The notes beneath the pieces were generated by a model. It saw only the letters and a program-made list of their open reading frames with translations. It made no database searches and had not been told where the DNA came from. DNA of 64,000 bases from Zizania palustris (Eukaryota; Streptophyta; Magnoliopsida; Poales; Poaceae), in assembly GCA_019279435.1 (NCBI GenBank), contig JAAALK010000079.1:88158162-88222161 (forward strand). Direction: 5' to 3'. Position numbers and translations under genes: made by a program. How positions within the stretch are numbered: position 1 is the first letter of the stretch; each line of letters starts with the position of its first letter. This document shows, piece by piece, positions 1 through 12,416 of this stretch.

Positions 1-1
1 C

Positions 2-3000
2 GGGAGGGGGATGCTCAACCGTTTCGGGGCAATCGCCCACCACAACTACCTGTGCCTCAAGATGCCAACTCCAGGAGGGGTGTTGTCGGTCCTGGGAGAC
101 CAGGCCGCGGCTCGCCGGGTCGAATACGGCCACTCGGCGCCGCTGGAGCCACGCCAGATCCATAGCGTCCGCAAGGGCTCGGAAGAAGCCAACTTGCCAG
201 GCGTCGGAGATGCTACGTCGAAGGGGCGCCCGGCCAAGCCCCTACCAGAGGGAGAGATCATCACGAAGACCTTGGTCCAAGACGGGAAGGAGTACCCGAT
301 CCGGTTCGGAGGGGGCCTAGAGCCAAAGGTGTTGGAGCAACTCGAAGAAGTCATCTGCAACAACCTGGACATCTTCACTTGGTCCGATGAAGACATCCCA
401 GGTGTTGACCGCTCAATCATTGAGCATTCTCTAGCGGTCGACCCAAAGGCTCGCCCAGTGCGCCAGGGGCTCTAGAAGCTGTCCGTCGAACGAGCCGAAC
501 TCGCCAAGGCCGAGACTGAGAAGCTACTTCGAGCGGGGATTATTCGAGAAGTGAGTCACACTGAGTGGTTGTCTAACCTAGTATTTGTCCAGAAGAAAAC
601 ATCTCGCAAATGGCGTATGTGTATCGACTTCACTTCTCTGAATAAAGCTTGCCCTCGTGACCCCTACCCCATGCCTCGCATCGATCAGTTAGTTGACTCC
701 ACTGCCGGTGCCGAGCTCCTTAGCTTCCTCGATGCTTATTCAGGATATCACCAGATCTGGATGAAGCCGGAAGACCAAGTCAAAACAAGCTTTGTTACCC
801 CCTCGGGTGTATTCTGCTACATTCGGATGCCTTTCGGCCTCCGCAATGCCGGAGCCACTTTCTCGAGGTTGATAACTAAGGCTCTGGGTCACCAGATTGG
901 CCGCAACATCGAAGCGTATATGGACGATATTGTCATTAAGAGTACCACCAAGGATCGCCATAGTGCGGACATAGCTGAAACCTTCGACAGCCTCTGGCGG
1001 TGTGGCATCCGCCTTAATCTGGAGAAGTGCGTCTTTGGAGCCCGCGCTGGGAAGCTGCTGGGGTACCTAGTCTCCAGCCGAAGTATCGAAGCCAGTCCAA
1101 CGCAAGTCAGCGCACTGCAAAACATGTCCCCTCCGTAGAACTTGAAGCAAGCGCAGAAGCTAGCCGGGCGCCTGGTCGCTCTCAACCTCTTTTTGGCGAG
1201 ATCGACCAAGAAAAGCTTGCCCATTTTTAAGGCGCTAAGGGGCTCTCAAGATTTTGTGTGGACCCCCGAATGTCAAGACTGCTTCAATCAAATAAAGGAA
1301 TACCTCTCCGGCCTCGTGGCCCTCGCCACACCCCAAGCCGATAATCCTCTTCTGGTCTATCTCGCCGCCTCCGGCAACGCGGCAAGCGCAGCTCTGGTTC
1401 AAGAAGAAGACCTTGGCGGGAAGTTGGTGCAACGACCCGTCTATTTCGTGTCCGAAGCCTTCTCCGGAGCAAAAGTCCGGTATTCCGAGCTCGAAAAGGT
1501 GGCGTACGCCCTCGTCATGGCATCCCGGAAGCTTCGGCATTACTTCCTGGCTCACGATATTATCATTCCAACCGCATACCCACTGGGCGACATGTTCCGG
1601 AACAAGGATGCCACCGGACGCATCGGGAAGTGGGCGGTAGAACTCGCCTCGTTTGGTATCTCCTTCGTGGCCCAGACTGCCGTTAAATCCCAAATCCTCG
1701 CCGACTTCGTTGCTGAATGGACATCTGCGGCCTACCACATTGGCGCTGAAGCAAGCGAGGGGGTCTGGACCATCTATTCGGACGGTGCCTATTAGGCTTC
1801 ATGCGCCGAAGCCAGAGTAGTCATCGTCTCCCCCTCTGGCCAGCAGGCTTCGTATTCCGCCCGGCTGAGCTTCAAGGCTACCAACAATATCGCCGAGTAC
1901 GAAGGAGTGCTGCTGGGTCTTCGCAAGGCGCATGCGCTCGGAGCCACCCGCGTCGTAGTCAAGACTGATTCCCAGGTCATCGCCGGGCATATAGATAAGA
2001 GCTTCCAAGCCCGACACCCAGACCTCGCCGCTTACCTCGAAGCCATTCGGATACTCGAAGCATCTTTTAAGGGGATATCCGTCCAAAGCATTCCGCGAAG
2101 TGAGAACTGCCAAGATGACGCCCTCGCCAAAGCCGAAGCCAGCGGCCACGCCCTGCCACCGGGCGCCTTCTTTGAAGAGATCGTCAAACCTTCGGCGCCT
2201 CTCCACGACGACGCACCAACCTCCGTGCCGGCTAAGAACCCAACATCACCCCGGCCAGTCGCGGTCCTCTGCATGGTCAGCGATGATTGGCGGGAGCCCA
2301 TTTTGCGAGCACTCGACGGCGATTTGGGTGACCGGCCCACTCTAGATCAAGCGCGACTTCACCTCCGCACCAGGTCGTTCCAAGTCATTGATGGCATCTT
2401 GTACAAATTAGGGGTCTGCTCCCCGCTGCTTCGGTGCATCTCTCACTCGGATGGTATAGCAATGCTCCGGGAAATCCACGAGGGGCTGTGTGGTAGCCAT
2501 TTAGCCCCTCGGGCCCTCGCCGGGAAAGCCCTCCGGCAGGACGTGTACTGGCCCACAATCGTCGCCGATGCCGAGGACTTAGTGTGTACCTGCCAAGGAT
2601 GCCAATGGATGGGGCGACGGAGCCACAGACCTTCGGTCAGCTTACAACTCATCCCACCTATGTGGCCTTTAGCCCGCTGGGGAATGGATCTCATTGGGCC
2701 ATTCCCTAGAGCAAGAGGCAACCTGCGCTTCGCTGTTGTCACTGTTGAATATTTCTCCAAGTGGGTAGAAGTCAAGCCGTTGACTTCCATCACCTCCCGA
2801 AGTGTCCAGAAGTTCTTCTGGCAGAACATAGTCTGCCGCTTCGGAGTGCCCAAGCAGCTCACGCTAGACAATGGCACCCAGTTCGATGCTAGGGCTTTCA
2901 AAGCATTTTGCGAAGAGTTGGGAGTTCAGCTCTGCTTCGCAGCGGTTCGGCACCCCCAATCAAACGGGGTCGTTGAGCGGGCTAATGGGCATATACTCTC

Positions 3001-3356
3001 TGGCCTCAACAAACGCATCGTCGGCCTAGCTAAGGGATTATGGCCTGAAGAGCTCCCAAAGATCTTGTGGTCCATTCGGACCACCCCATCCCACGCCACC
3101 GGATTCACCCCGTTTCGGCTCCTCTTTGGTGACGAGGCAATGACCCCGACGGAAATCCGGGCTGGCTCAATGCGAGCCACAATGCCCGAGAGCGACCAAG
3201 AGCGCGCCGTCTCCCTCGATCTTACGGAAGAGACACTGCTCCGAGCCGTCGCCAACCTCTCACAATACCAGAAGCAAACAAAGGGTTGGTACGACCCCAA
3301 GGTCAAGCACAACGAGTTCCAGCCTGGGCACCTCGTCCTGCGCACGGTGGCCGCCC
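2..3356 (+). pseudogene. Tat-lineage pol (RT, RNase H, aRNase H, integrase), broken
   Basis: One reading frame is open from the left edge to the Tekay-type insertion, broken by three stops (TAG at 473-475, 1136-1138 and 1793-1795) and no frameshift. Residues near the start form the protease-RT linker. Reverse transcriptase covers about 540-1130 and has the YMDD catalytic box near 918. The first RNase H spans about 1250-1730. A second RNase H begins at SDGAY (about 1779) and runs to about 2140. Integrase spans about 2480-3150, with a CxxC zinc-site remnant, GMDLIGPFP, LDNGTQFD and the catalytic Glu in NGVVERANG. Two of the stops are readily explained by C-to-T change of a CAG codon. The copy cannot make a full polyprotein. 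Confidence 0.93.
3352..3356. repeat. Target-site duplication, left (CGCCC)
   Basis: The 5-bp CGCCC directly before the 5' LTR is repeated exactly at 15883-15887 after the 3' LTR. Removing one copy and the element restores the Tat pol frame. Confidence 0.95.
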
Positions 3357-6300
3357 TGTAACACCCCAAATTTTCAATACAATAAAAATATTATTAAATT
3401 CAATTTCCTGGAATATATATTTCTGAAAATACTTTAAATACCCTTTTATACCCAATTGAACTACAGCATAGAGTAGATGGCCAAATTAGGAGGTGAAACT
3501 TTTTGTATATGATCCTAAGACCAAGATGTATTTTTGAGAATTTTTATAAATTTTTACCAACCTTGGAAGTAGCCCTGAGATTTTAATCTATTTTCTGGAA
3601 TTATTTTTAATCAGAAATGTTTTAAAACAGTAATGGGCTCCCCTCCCTCCTTTCTCTCTCTCCCGGCCGGCCCAGCCCACTCCTCTCCCACGCGCGCCTT
3701 CTGACCAGTGGAGCCCACCCGTCAGTGACCCCCTCTCCCCTCTCGCGCGCACCCGACACCCCGACCCCACCTGTCGGCGCCAACCGTTTCCCTCTCGCGC
3801 TCGAGCCCAGCCCCACCCGTCAGTCGCCACTCCGCTCGCTCGCGCTCACTGGCCAGTGGCCCCCGCCTGTCAGATCCTTCGTCTCCGCGAGATCCGTCCC
3901 CAAATCCCCCCCCCCTCGCCGGCCGACGCAATAACGCGCCTCGGATCCGTTGCCCCCGACCCCCTTCCCTCAAATTGAGCCCGGCATTCAAACCCCCGCG
4001 CTCCGGTGACCGTTTCCCCCATTAAACCCAGCCCGATTGTGTCCAGGTTCGATGAATCTGCATGCCACCCGAACCTCGTCGGCGTTTAAACGCGTTAACC
4101 CTCGGCCACCGTCAATTGCGCCCCCACTGCCCCCGCCGGCGACCCTATTTAAACCCCCCGACCACCCGCATTTCACCCCCACGCTTACACGTTGCGAGAA
4201 CAGACAGAACGCCCTCACTCCAAGTTTTAGCGCACCACCGCCGTCACCTCTTCAGCCGTCGCTCGCCGTCGCCGGAGTCCTTCTCCGTCCTCGCCGATCG
4301 CACCGCTGCGACCACAAGGACGACCCTGACCTCGGCCACCCCTCCGCCAACGTCGAACCCCGCCGGAACACCATCGCCGACGAGGAGCCCGAACAGCTTC
4401 GTCGTCTACCCTCATCGCCGACCGCTTCCCGTCGACTCCTCGCCTCGCCTAAGGTACCGTCGTGACCGCCGTAATGCCCTCTTTCCATTTCTAGGCTTAG
4501 ATAGGACCCTAGTCGCTCGCTGTGGCCCCTGGCCCGCTCGCCGTTGCCGGAGAAGACGACCGGCACGGGTCGAGTACCCGTGCCGTGTCGGATCTGATCC
4601 CGACCGTGCGATCGCGATCGGATGGCGCGTGTGAGCCCACGCACGCGATCTAATCCGCACCGTCGGATCTGGTCAAAGCGTTACGTTTTAATCTCGCGCG
4701 TCCATTTCCATTTAAAACCCGCGATCGATCTCGTGCGTCCACGTAGTACCCTTTCGCACGTTTTAATCCTGGCCGTCCATTATAACTTAAGCGCCCCGCC
4801 TCACCTGCGCACGTTGGATCTGGATCCAACGGCCCAGATCGACCCGGTGCACGCGCACAGTGCGCGGGTTCACCGTGGGCCTGGCTCACCGTGGACCCGA
4901 GGGGTTTAAAAATTGAAAATGAATTTCAGAAATACTTTTAAACTTGTAAAATTCATATCTGGCGCATTTGAACTCTAAAAATTGCCATTCCAATTTCAGA
5001 AAATTCATAATATTCTCCTCTACATGTTTATGCAATAAAACAGTAGGTTTACTTTGGACATTTCATGTTTATTTAAATGGACATTCAAATACCCCTAGGT
5101 TAAAAATGTAAATTTAAATTATTTAAATTCCAGTAAAGTTTGTATTTATTTATTTCCTGTTGATATGAACAAATCACTAAGTTTTCTATGAAACTTTCAT
5201 TTTAAATTTATTAGAGAACTTAAAAATGAGAATAACCCCTTTTAAAACCCTCTTTCAAAGGACAACACTTTATTTTAATTTCTTTTAAAAATTTATAAAC
5301 TGAATTTCAGAACCCTAACAACTTGATTTATTTTTAATTATTCAAACCAACTTAAACCTATGTGATTATTATGCGATGTTATATTGTTTGGTTGAATGTT
5401 GTATTCATTTTATTTTACTTTACTATATCAAAAAGACTACGACGTCGCCGAGGAGCCGGAATACTTCCCGGAAGTCCCTCCCTCGCCCTTTGCTGAACAA
5501 GGCAAGTCACCAAACCAATCTTTTGAGCATATTGAACCCATGTTTGATTAAACTATCACTAAAACACATAGGTTATATATGCATTAGTCAAATGAACCCT
5601 TACAATATATTTATTTAGGATCCCCCGACCTTGATGTGCAACCCAAGCCATGCTCTCTAGCCTAAACTCCTTGTCACCATATGATAAATGTTATTAGCTA
5701 GTGTCCAATGTATCGACACGATCGCTATAGGATAAAAATGAGTCGTAGTACATGGTTCTACTATATGATCCCCAATGTTTCTTATCTATGGAATTCTGTC
5801 AGTGTTGGAGTTGTGGCTATGAGTGAATGCATGGTGGGTTCCGGGTGCAAGCTAGGGCATTGGTCGGTAGCACCCGGGGCACTATAAGGACCGGTCTGAG
5901 GGATCCGTTGCAATACACTTACGTACTAACCACAAGTCTAGTGGGTAAGTCCTAACTAAGGTATGGATTGTTCCAAACCGAGGCCACCATTTGGAGATGG
6001 GTCAAGTTGCACCTGCGGGTGACTTGTACCAATGTGGCGCAAAAGGGGGTGCGACGTTAGCCGGGATGCGGCCCGGTGCGCCGGCGAAACCTAGAGCGGG
6101 TGGTTATCGCTTGGAACATTTCATGTCGAGGTTTTGGCACGAGTTCCCGTGGTATGGGTCATCTCGTTTGGGATGAGTGCGTGCCTTGTGGGTACAGTAG
6201 TACATCTCTGATCAGAGTCTTCAATCTTTTCGAAAAGCCGAGCCCACGGTCAAGGGCGGGTTGTGTGACATCCCCCAGTTAGTTTACTTTGAATATGTAT

Positions 6301-6802
6301 GTGCATGATGGATTGACATGTAAGGACTGTTGTGCGAGGAGGTAAAACGTACTCCTCGAGTTAGCTGATGTTGTTGTTATTCATGTTTACTTTTCCGCAT
6401 GACTAAAAATATGGTTACACTAAATGCAATAACTGAAACTGTACTTTTCCGCAATGTTAGCCATTACCCTTCCTTGTTTATTATCCTGCATTATTACATG
6501 CATTTGCGGTGGCTTGTTGAGTACTTTTTGTACTCATACCCGTTGGACCCCACAGAGGATGCTTACTATGAGGACGGTCTGGAGTAGCGACCCAGTCGAG
6601 AAGAAAAATCCTGAAGAAGGTGTTTGTCATGCCGTTGTTTAATTATTTTATTACTGTTTTTACTAAGACTTTGATGTAATAAATATGGTCTGCGTACCAT
6701 GAATACTGTCGTATGTACGATTGTCGCATGATGAACCTCTTGTATTATTGTTTTTCTATGGAAATTCAATAATGTCTCGATTTGATAAATCGGGGCCCTA
6801 CA
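3357..6802 (+). repeat. 5' LTR of Tekay-type element (3446 bp)
   Basis: Nearly identical to 12417-15882. It begins TGTAACACC and ends TACA. The LTR has an AT-rich start, a GC- and CpG-rich block at about 3640-4900 and an AT-rich remainder. A TATA-like CTATTTAAA near 4145, just upstream of the GC-rich stretch, is the likely promoter region. ORFs inside it are by-products of the CpG-rich composition. Confidence 0.95.
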
Positions 6803-6805
6803 AGA

Positions 6806-6818
6806 TGGTATCAGAGCC
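6806..6818 (+). promoter_or_regulatory. Primer-binding site (tRNA-iMet type)
   Basis: TGGTATCAGAGCC lies three bases after the 5' LTR. It is complementary to the 3' end of plant initiator tRNA-Met, the usual primer for this superfamily. Confidence 0.9.
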
Positions 6819-6941
6819 GACTCGACTGTAGGAAGCCAAACAGACCCGCCTAGCCATTAGTCACAGGAAAATATTTCTCGAAAAATCTACTTTGTAAACT
6901 TTGTTCCTCTCCTCACTTTTATTCAACTTGCTATTTTGTAG

Positions 6942-7721
6942 ATGCCTGTCTACCAAGTCCACAGCTACTGCCACCACTACGAGGGTTTCGTCCGGGAGCT
7001 CCGTATGATGCTCACCTTCCTCGGGTTCCTCTTCGAACCCGAATTCCAAGGAGTGTACCCCGACGAGTTCGCCGGGCCTTGTGACGTCTCCCTCACCGTC
7101 CATGGCTCTGGAGAACACCTGCCGCCCTACACCACAGCACTCGGAGGCCCGACTTTCGACGTCGCGTGCCAACGAGTCGCCCTCCAGGCCCTCATGGAGC
7201 TAAGGATGATCTACGACGATCGTCTTCAGAACTCATCCTTCCGGCTTGTACCGAAGCGTACTCCCGGAGCCCACCGTAGCATCTACCTCGGAGTTCACTT
7301 CGTGCGTGATCCGGTCATGGCCCGGCAGTCGCGTCTTCTACAGGCCATGGATGATCTCCATACCGAGGCGGTGCTCGACGCCGACGAGCACCATGAGGCG
7401 GTTGAGTTCCTTCGTGAAGAAACGAAGAACTTGATCCAACAGAATGGCGAGTTGCAGCGCAAGATCATGCAACTGCAGAAGGATATTGCGGAGATGGTTC
7501 CTCTTCTTCCAAGGAAGAAGAAGCCCATCCGTGAGCCCCTCCCCCGCCCCAAGAGGATCTCGCCACGACCCTCCCCCGCCAGACCCTCCACCAGCGCCCC
7601 TGCACCACGCCCCGGCCTTGTCTCCGACTCCATCATCGAGAATTTTCTCGAGACCACCATCCCTTCGGAGCCGCGTACTCGTGGTTCCGAGAGCACGGAG
7701 ACTGCCTCCGGTGGCGAGTAG
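6942..7721 (+). CDS. Extra ORF upstream of gag in Tekay-type element (259 aa, function unknown)
   Basis: An intact ATG-started ORF lies between the PBS and gag, with about 185 bp separating it from gag. Residues about 1-100 alternate predicted helix, strands and a final helix: a first helix around FVRELRMML, a strand CDVSLTVHG, then a helix around FDVACQRVALQALMEL. This loosely recalls a double-stranded-RNA-binding fold. Residues about 150-190 form a Leu/Ile-rich coiled coil, followed by a Lys/Arg/Pro-rich basic tail. It has no zinc knuckle or protease motif and is not gag. It has stayed open although pol carries several stops. The RNA-binding idea is inference from the pattern only; I do not recognise the family. 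Confidence 0.72.
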   Translation: MPVYQVHSYCHHYEGFVRELRMMLTFLGFLFEPEFQGVYPDEFAGPCDVSLTVHGSGEHLPPYTTALGGPTFDVACQRVALQALMELRMIYDDRLQNSSFRLVPKRTPGAHRSIYLGVHFVRDPVMARQSRLLQAMDDLHTEAVLDADEHHEAVEFLREETKNLIQQNGELQRKIMQLQKDIAEMVPLLPRKKKPIREPLPRPKRISPRPSPARPSTSAPAPRPGLVSDSIIENFLETTIPSEPRTRGSESTETASGGE

Positions 7722-7906
7722 GCGTTAGGAGTCGTCAGCTAAATAAAAACATGATTTTGTATGTGGTGCTACCCACGACGAGTGTGTTGTGGGTAGAATA
7801 AGAACTTGATTGTAATGAACATTTTTACCACTTAATTTATATGCATGGACTATTCTTGTTAATTGTGTTGTCAACTTTTTGCCTTATAACCTTATGAATT
7901 CACAAG

Positions 7907-10900
7907 ATGGCCGACCAGCAGAACACCGGCTCCAACAACGGAGCAGGAGGAAGCCGTGATGCGCCCGAGGGTGTTGTACCCAACTGGGGTGCAACGGGCC
8001 CATGTCAGTCTGGGTCACCCTCCGCCAACCACCCCACCTTGGCGGAGATGATGGCGAATCAGAACCAACTGATCACCGCCCTCCTCGCTCAAATGCAGAA
8101 CCAACAGGCTCAGTTGGACCGTCTGCAGAATGGGGAACCAGCCCCTCACGCACCAGCACCCGCGCCCGCTCCGCAACTCTCGGAGTTTCTGCGCGTGCGC
8201 CCGCCCATTTTCTCGAGCACCACCAACCCGATGGAGGCCGGAGATTGGCTTCGTACCATCGGAAAGAAGCTCGACCTCCTCCCCTGCACCGACCGAGGGC
8301 GAGTGGCCTTCGCCACTCACCAGCTCCAGGGTCCCGCCGCTGAATGGTGGGACAACTATCGTGAGTCCCAGCCAGAGGACCACGTGGTAACTTGGGCAGA
8401 GTTCACCATCGCTTTTCGTGCTGCCCACGTCCCCGCCGGTGTCATCGCGGTGAAACAGCAGGAGTTCCGCGACCTACAACAAGGCAACCGGACCATCATG
8501 GAGTACCTCCATGAGTTCAATCGCCTCGCCCGCTACGCACCGGAGGAAGTGCGCACCGACGCCCTCCGCCAAGCCAAGTTCCTCCGGGGACTTAAGGATG
8601 AGCTGTCCATCCAGCTCGTCGCCACCGACTACGCCGACTTCCAACGGCTAGTCAACAAAGCGCTCATCCAAGAGACTGAGCAAAACAAGCTGGACCTCAA
8701 GAAGAGGAAGATGATCGCCTTCAAGCATCAACAGGCGAACTCTCAGAGGCCCCGCTTCGTCCCTCCGCCACCTGCGCCCGTCTACCATCCTCGGCCTGCC
8801 TACAGGCCACCTCACGCCGCCGGTGGATCCAACGTCGGGCATCCTCGCCCCGCTCCACTAGCTCCAGCCGCTCAGCCGACGCCAGCCGCCAAGGCTCCGA
8901 TCTTGAAGGATCGCCAAGGAAGGTCGGTCGTCTGCTTCAAGTGCCGCAAGGAAGGGCACTATTCGCACCAGTGTCCTCACCCCAAGCAAACTCAAGGCGC
9001 GGCACCCAACCAGGCGGTTCGTGCCCGCGTCAACCACATCAGCGCGGAGGAAGCTCAGGAGGCTCCTGAAGTTGTGCTCGGTACGTTTACTGTGAATTCC
9101 GTACCAGCCGTAATATTATTTGACTCTGGAGCAACCCACTCCTTCGTCTCGAAAGATTTTGCAAAAACAAACGAACTAGACGTGCTCCCTCTACCCATCC
9201 CTATGGTGATTGCCACTCCAGGCAATAGGACCTTAGCCCGCTTATACAGCCCTAAGGTTCAAATTGACATCCAAGGAGCACTGTTTCGGGTCGAGCCAGT
9301 CCTCATCCAATGCACCGGACTCGACCTCATACTAGGGATGGATTGGTTGATGAAGCACAAGGGAGTGATCGATTGTGCCAACAAGTCCGTCACGGTAACC
9401 AACCCTGAAGGCGCAGCCGTCACCTTTTGAATGACCAGTCGCAAACCACTCGGAGCATCCCTTCGCTCGATAGCTCTTGAAGAGGTACCCATAGTCAAGG
9501 AGTTTGCGGACGTCTTCCCTGAAGACCTACCCGGAATGCCTCCCAAGCGGGACATCGAATTCAGAATCGAACTTGTCCCCGGGACCACTCCAATCTCCAA
9601 GCGCCCGTACCGGATGGCCGCTAATGAACTAGCTAAAGTCAAGAGCAACATCGAAGACCTAGAGCAAAAAGGGTATATTCGACCGAGTACCTCACCCTGG
9701 GGTGCACCGGTTATATTTGCCATGAAGAAGGACAAGACCAAGAGGATGTGCGTGGACTATAGAGCCTTGAACGACGTAACCATCAAGAACAAGTACCCAT
9801 TGCCTCGGATCGACGACCTGTTCGATCAGCTGAAAGGATCCTCGGTGTTTTCCAAGATTGACCTCAGGTCAGGTTATCACCAATTGAGGATTAGGGAAGA
9901 AGACATACCCAAGACTGCCTTCACCTCCCGCTATGGGCTCTACGAGTACACCGTGATGTCGTTCGGACTCACGAATGCCCCGGCCTTTTTCATGAACATG
10001 ATGAACAATGTATTCATGGAGTTCTTGGACAAGTTCATCGTGGTATTCATCGATGATATCCTCGTTTACTCCAAGACCAAGGAAGAACACGAGACTCACC
10101 TCCGTCTGACCCTCGGAAATCTAAGGGAGCAGCAACTGTACGCCAAATACAGCAAATGCGAATTTTGGTCGTCTGAGGTGAAGTTCCTCGGCCATGTTAT
10201 ATCTGCTGGAGGAATAGCAGTGGACCCAACCACCGTTGAAGCTGTAACCAACTGGCTGCAGCCCACGACCGTGACCGAGATCCGGAGTTTTCTCGGATTG
10301 GCCGGATACTACCGCCGGTTCATCGAGAATTTTTCCAAGATCGCCAAGCCTATGACCAGACTTTTGTAGAAGGAAGTGAAGTTTGAATGGACCCCCGACT
10401 GCGAAGAAAGCTTCCAGACCCTCAAGAAGAAGCTAGTGTCAGCCCCTATTCTGACTCTGCCAGACATCCGGAAATACTTCCACGTCTACTGTGATGCCTC
10501 TCGTCAAGGATTGGGATGCGTCTTAATGCAAGAAGGGAAGGTGATATCCTACGCCTCCCGGCAACTAAGACCGCATGAGCTGAACTACCCCACCCACGAC
10601 CTAGAACTAGCAGCTGTGGTTCATGCCTTGAAGATATGGAGACATTACCTTGTGGGGAATCGATGTGAGGTATTCACCGACCACAAGAGCCTCAAGTACA
10701 TATTCACCCAACCAGATCTGAATCTCAGGCAAAGGAGATGGTTGGAACTGATTAAGGATTATGACTTGGGCATCCATTATCATCCAGGCAAGGCCAATGT
10801 GGTGGCAGACGCCCTTAGTCGAAAAGGGTACTGCAATGCCATCATGATTCAGGACCAAGCTCCTTTACTTTACAAGGAGATGGAAAGGCTAAACCTAGGG

Positions 10901-12373
10901 ATCACCACTCGAGCGTACCTCGCTGCCTTGGAGTCTCGACCTGTCTTAATAGACCAGATCCGAGAGAAGCAGATGGAAGACCCGGACATCCTGGAGATCC
11001 AGCAGAACATGAGGAAGGGTAAAGCCCCCGGATTTTCCGAGGACGAGCATGGTACCATCTGGTTCGGAAACCGGATATGTGTACCCGACCAGCCTGAATT
11101 GAAGACCCTCATCCTTCAAGAAGCCCACGATACTCTATACTCCATCCATCCCGGGAGTACAAAGATGTATCAAGACCTGAAGGAAAAATATTGGTGGGTC
11201 AGCATGAAGAGAGAAATAGCTGAGTATGTGGCCAAGTGCGACACATGCCGATGAGTCAAGGCAGAGCATCAGAGGCCTGCCGGACTTCTTCAACCTCTCA
11301 AGGTCCCTGAATGGAAGTGGGAAGAGATAGGAATGGACTTCACCACGGGACTGCCCAGGACCCAAGCTGGTCACGATTCTATCTAGGTGATCGTCGACCG
11401 ACTCACCAAGGTAGCTCACTTCGTTTCGGTCAAGACAACTTACACCGCCGCCAAGTTGGCCGAGTTATATATGACCCGGATCGTGTGCCTCCACGGAGTT
11501 CCTAAGAAGATTGTATCTGACCGTGGGAGTCAGTTTACCTCCAAGTTTTGGAAGAACCTTCAAGAGGAACTCGGCACCCGGCTGAACTTTAGCACCGCCT
11601 ATCATCCACAGACCGACGGTCAAACCGAAAGGGTCAACCAGATATTGGAGGATATGCTTAGAGCTTGCGCTCTAGACTTTGGCGGAATGTGGGACAAGAA
11701 CTTACCGTACGCAGAGTTCTCCTACAACAACAGCTATCAAGCCAGCCTGCAAATGTCCCCGTTCGAAGCACTCTACGGGCGTAAGTGCAGAACGTCGTTG
11801 CTCTGGGATCAGACCGGAGAGTCGCAACTGTTTGGGACTGATCTATTAAGAGAAGCTGAAGAGAAGGTTAAGATCATAAGAGACCGATTGAAGGCAGCCC
11901 AATCCCGTCAGAAGAGCTACGCCGACAACCGTCGAAGAGACCTAGCCTTTGAGGAGGGCGATTATGTCTATCTCCGAGTCACTCCCCTTCGTGGCACTCA
12001 AAGGTTCAACATGAAAGGCAAACTAGCACCCCGCTACGTCGGACCTTTCCAGATCCTCCGACGACAAGGAGAAGTGGCATATCAACTTGAACTGCCTCCA
12101 TCCTTGGCAGGAGTTCATGATGTGTTCCACGTCTCGCAGCTGAAGAAGTGCCTCCGTGTACCCACCGAGCAAGCCGACCTTCAGCAGCTCAATGTCCAAG
12201 AAGACTTGACCTACATCGAGAAACCTATCAAGATCTTGGAAACCAAGGAAAGGGTAACCAGGAGTCGTGTAGTTCGCTTCTGCAAGGTTCAATGGAACAA
12301 CCATCCCGCCGAAGAAGCCACTTGGGAAAAGGAAGACGAACTGAAAGCCCAATATCCCGAGTTATTCGAGTAG
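7907..12373 (+). pseudogene. Tekay-type gag-pol polyprotein, one frame with four premature stops
   Basis: A single 1489-codon frame holds everything. Gag capsid lies around codons 90-250 (GPAAEWWDNY, FLRGLKDELSIQL). The zinc knuckle is CFKCRKEGHYSHQC and the protease site is DSGATHSF near 9121. RT covers about 9600-10340 with FIDDILVYS. RNase H covers about 10470-10840. Integrase covers about 11120-11800 with an HHCC zinc site, GMDFTTGLP, SDRGSQFT and the Glu in TDGQTERVNQ. The C-terminal part is chromodomain-like (WNNHPAEEATWEKEDEL). In-frame stops are TGA 9428-9430, TAG 10367-10369, TGA 11252-11254 and TAG 11384-11386. There is no frameshift. Gag plus protease up to 9427 could still be translated. 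Confidence 0.95.
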
Positions 12374-12402
12374 CGTTCCAATCTCGAGGACGATATTCTT
12401 GT

Positions 12403-12416
12403 AAGGGGGATAGGTT
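12403..12416 (+). promoter_or_regulatory. Polypurine tract of Tekay-type element
   Basis: AAGGGGGATAGG lies directly before the 3' LTR and is the expected plus-strand primer site. Confidence 0.8.

Noticed and set aside
3725..4909. Several long ORFs on both strands in the Tekay-type LTR (repeated at 12785-13988)
   Set aside because: They lie in a CpG-rich LTR block, overlap each other in several frames, have no domain and differ in length between the two LTR copies.
6806..6818. tRNA-like match (also at 23438, 34147 and 52612)
   Set aside because: These are 12-13-base primer-binding sites complementary to tRNA-Met, not tRNA genes.
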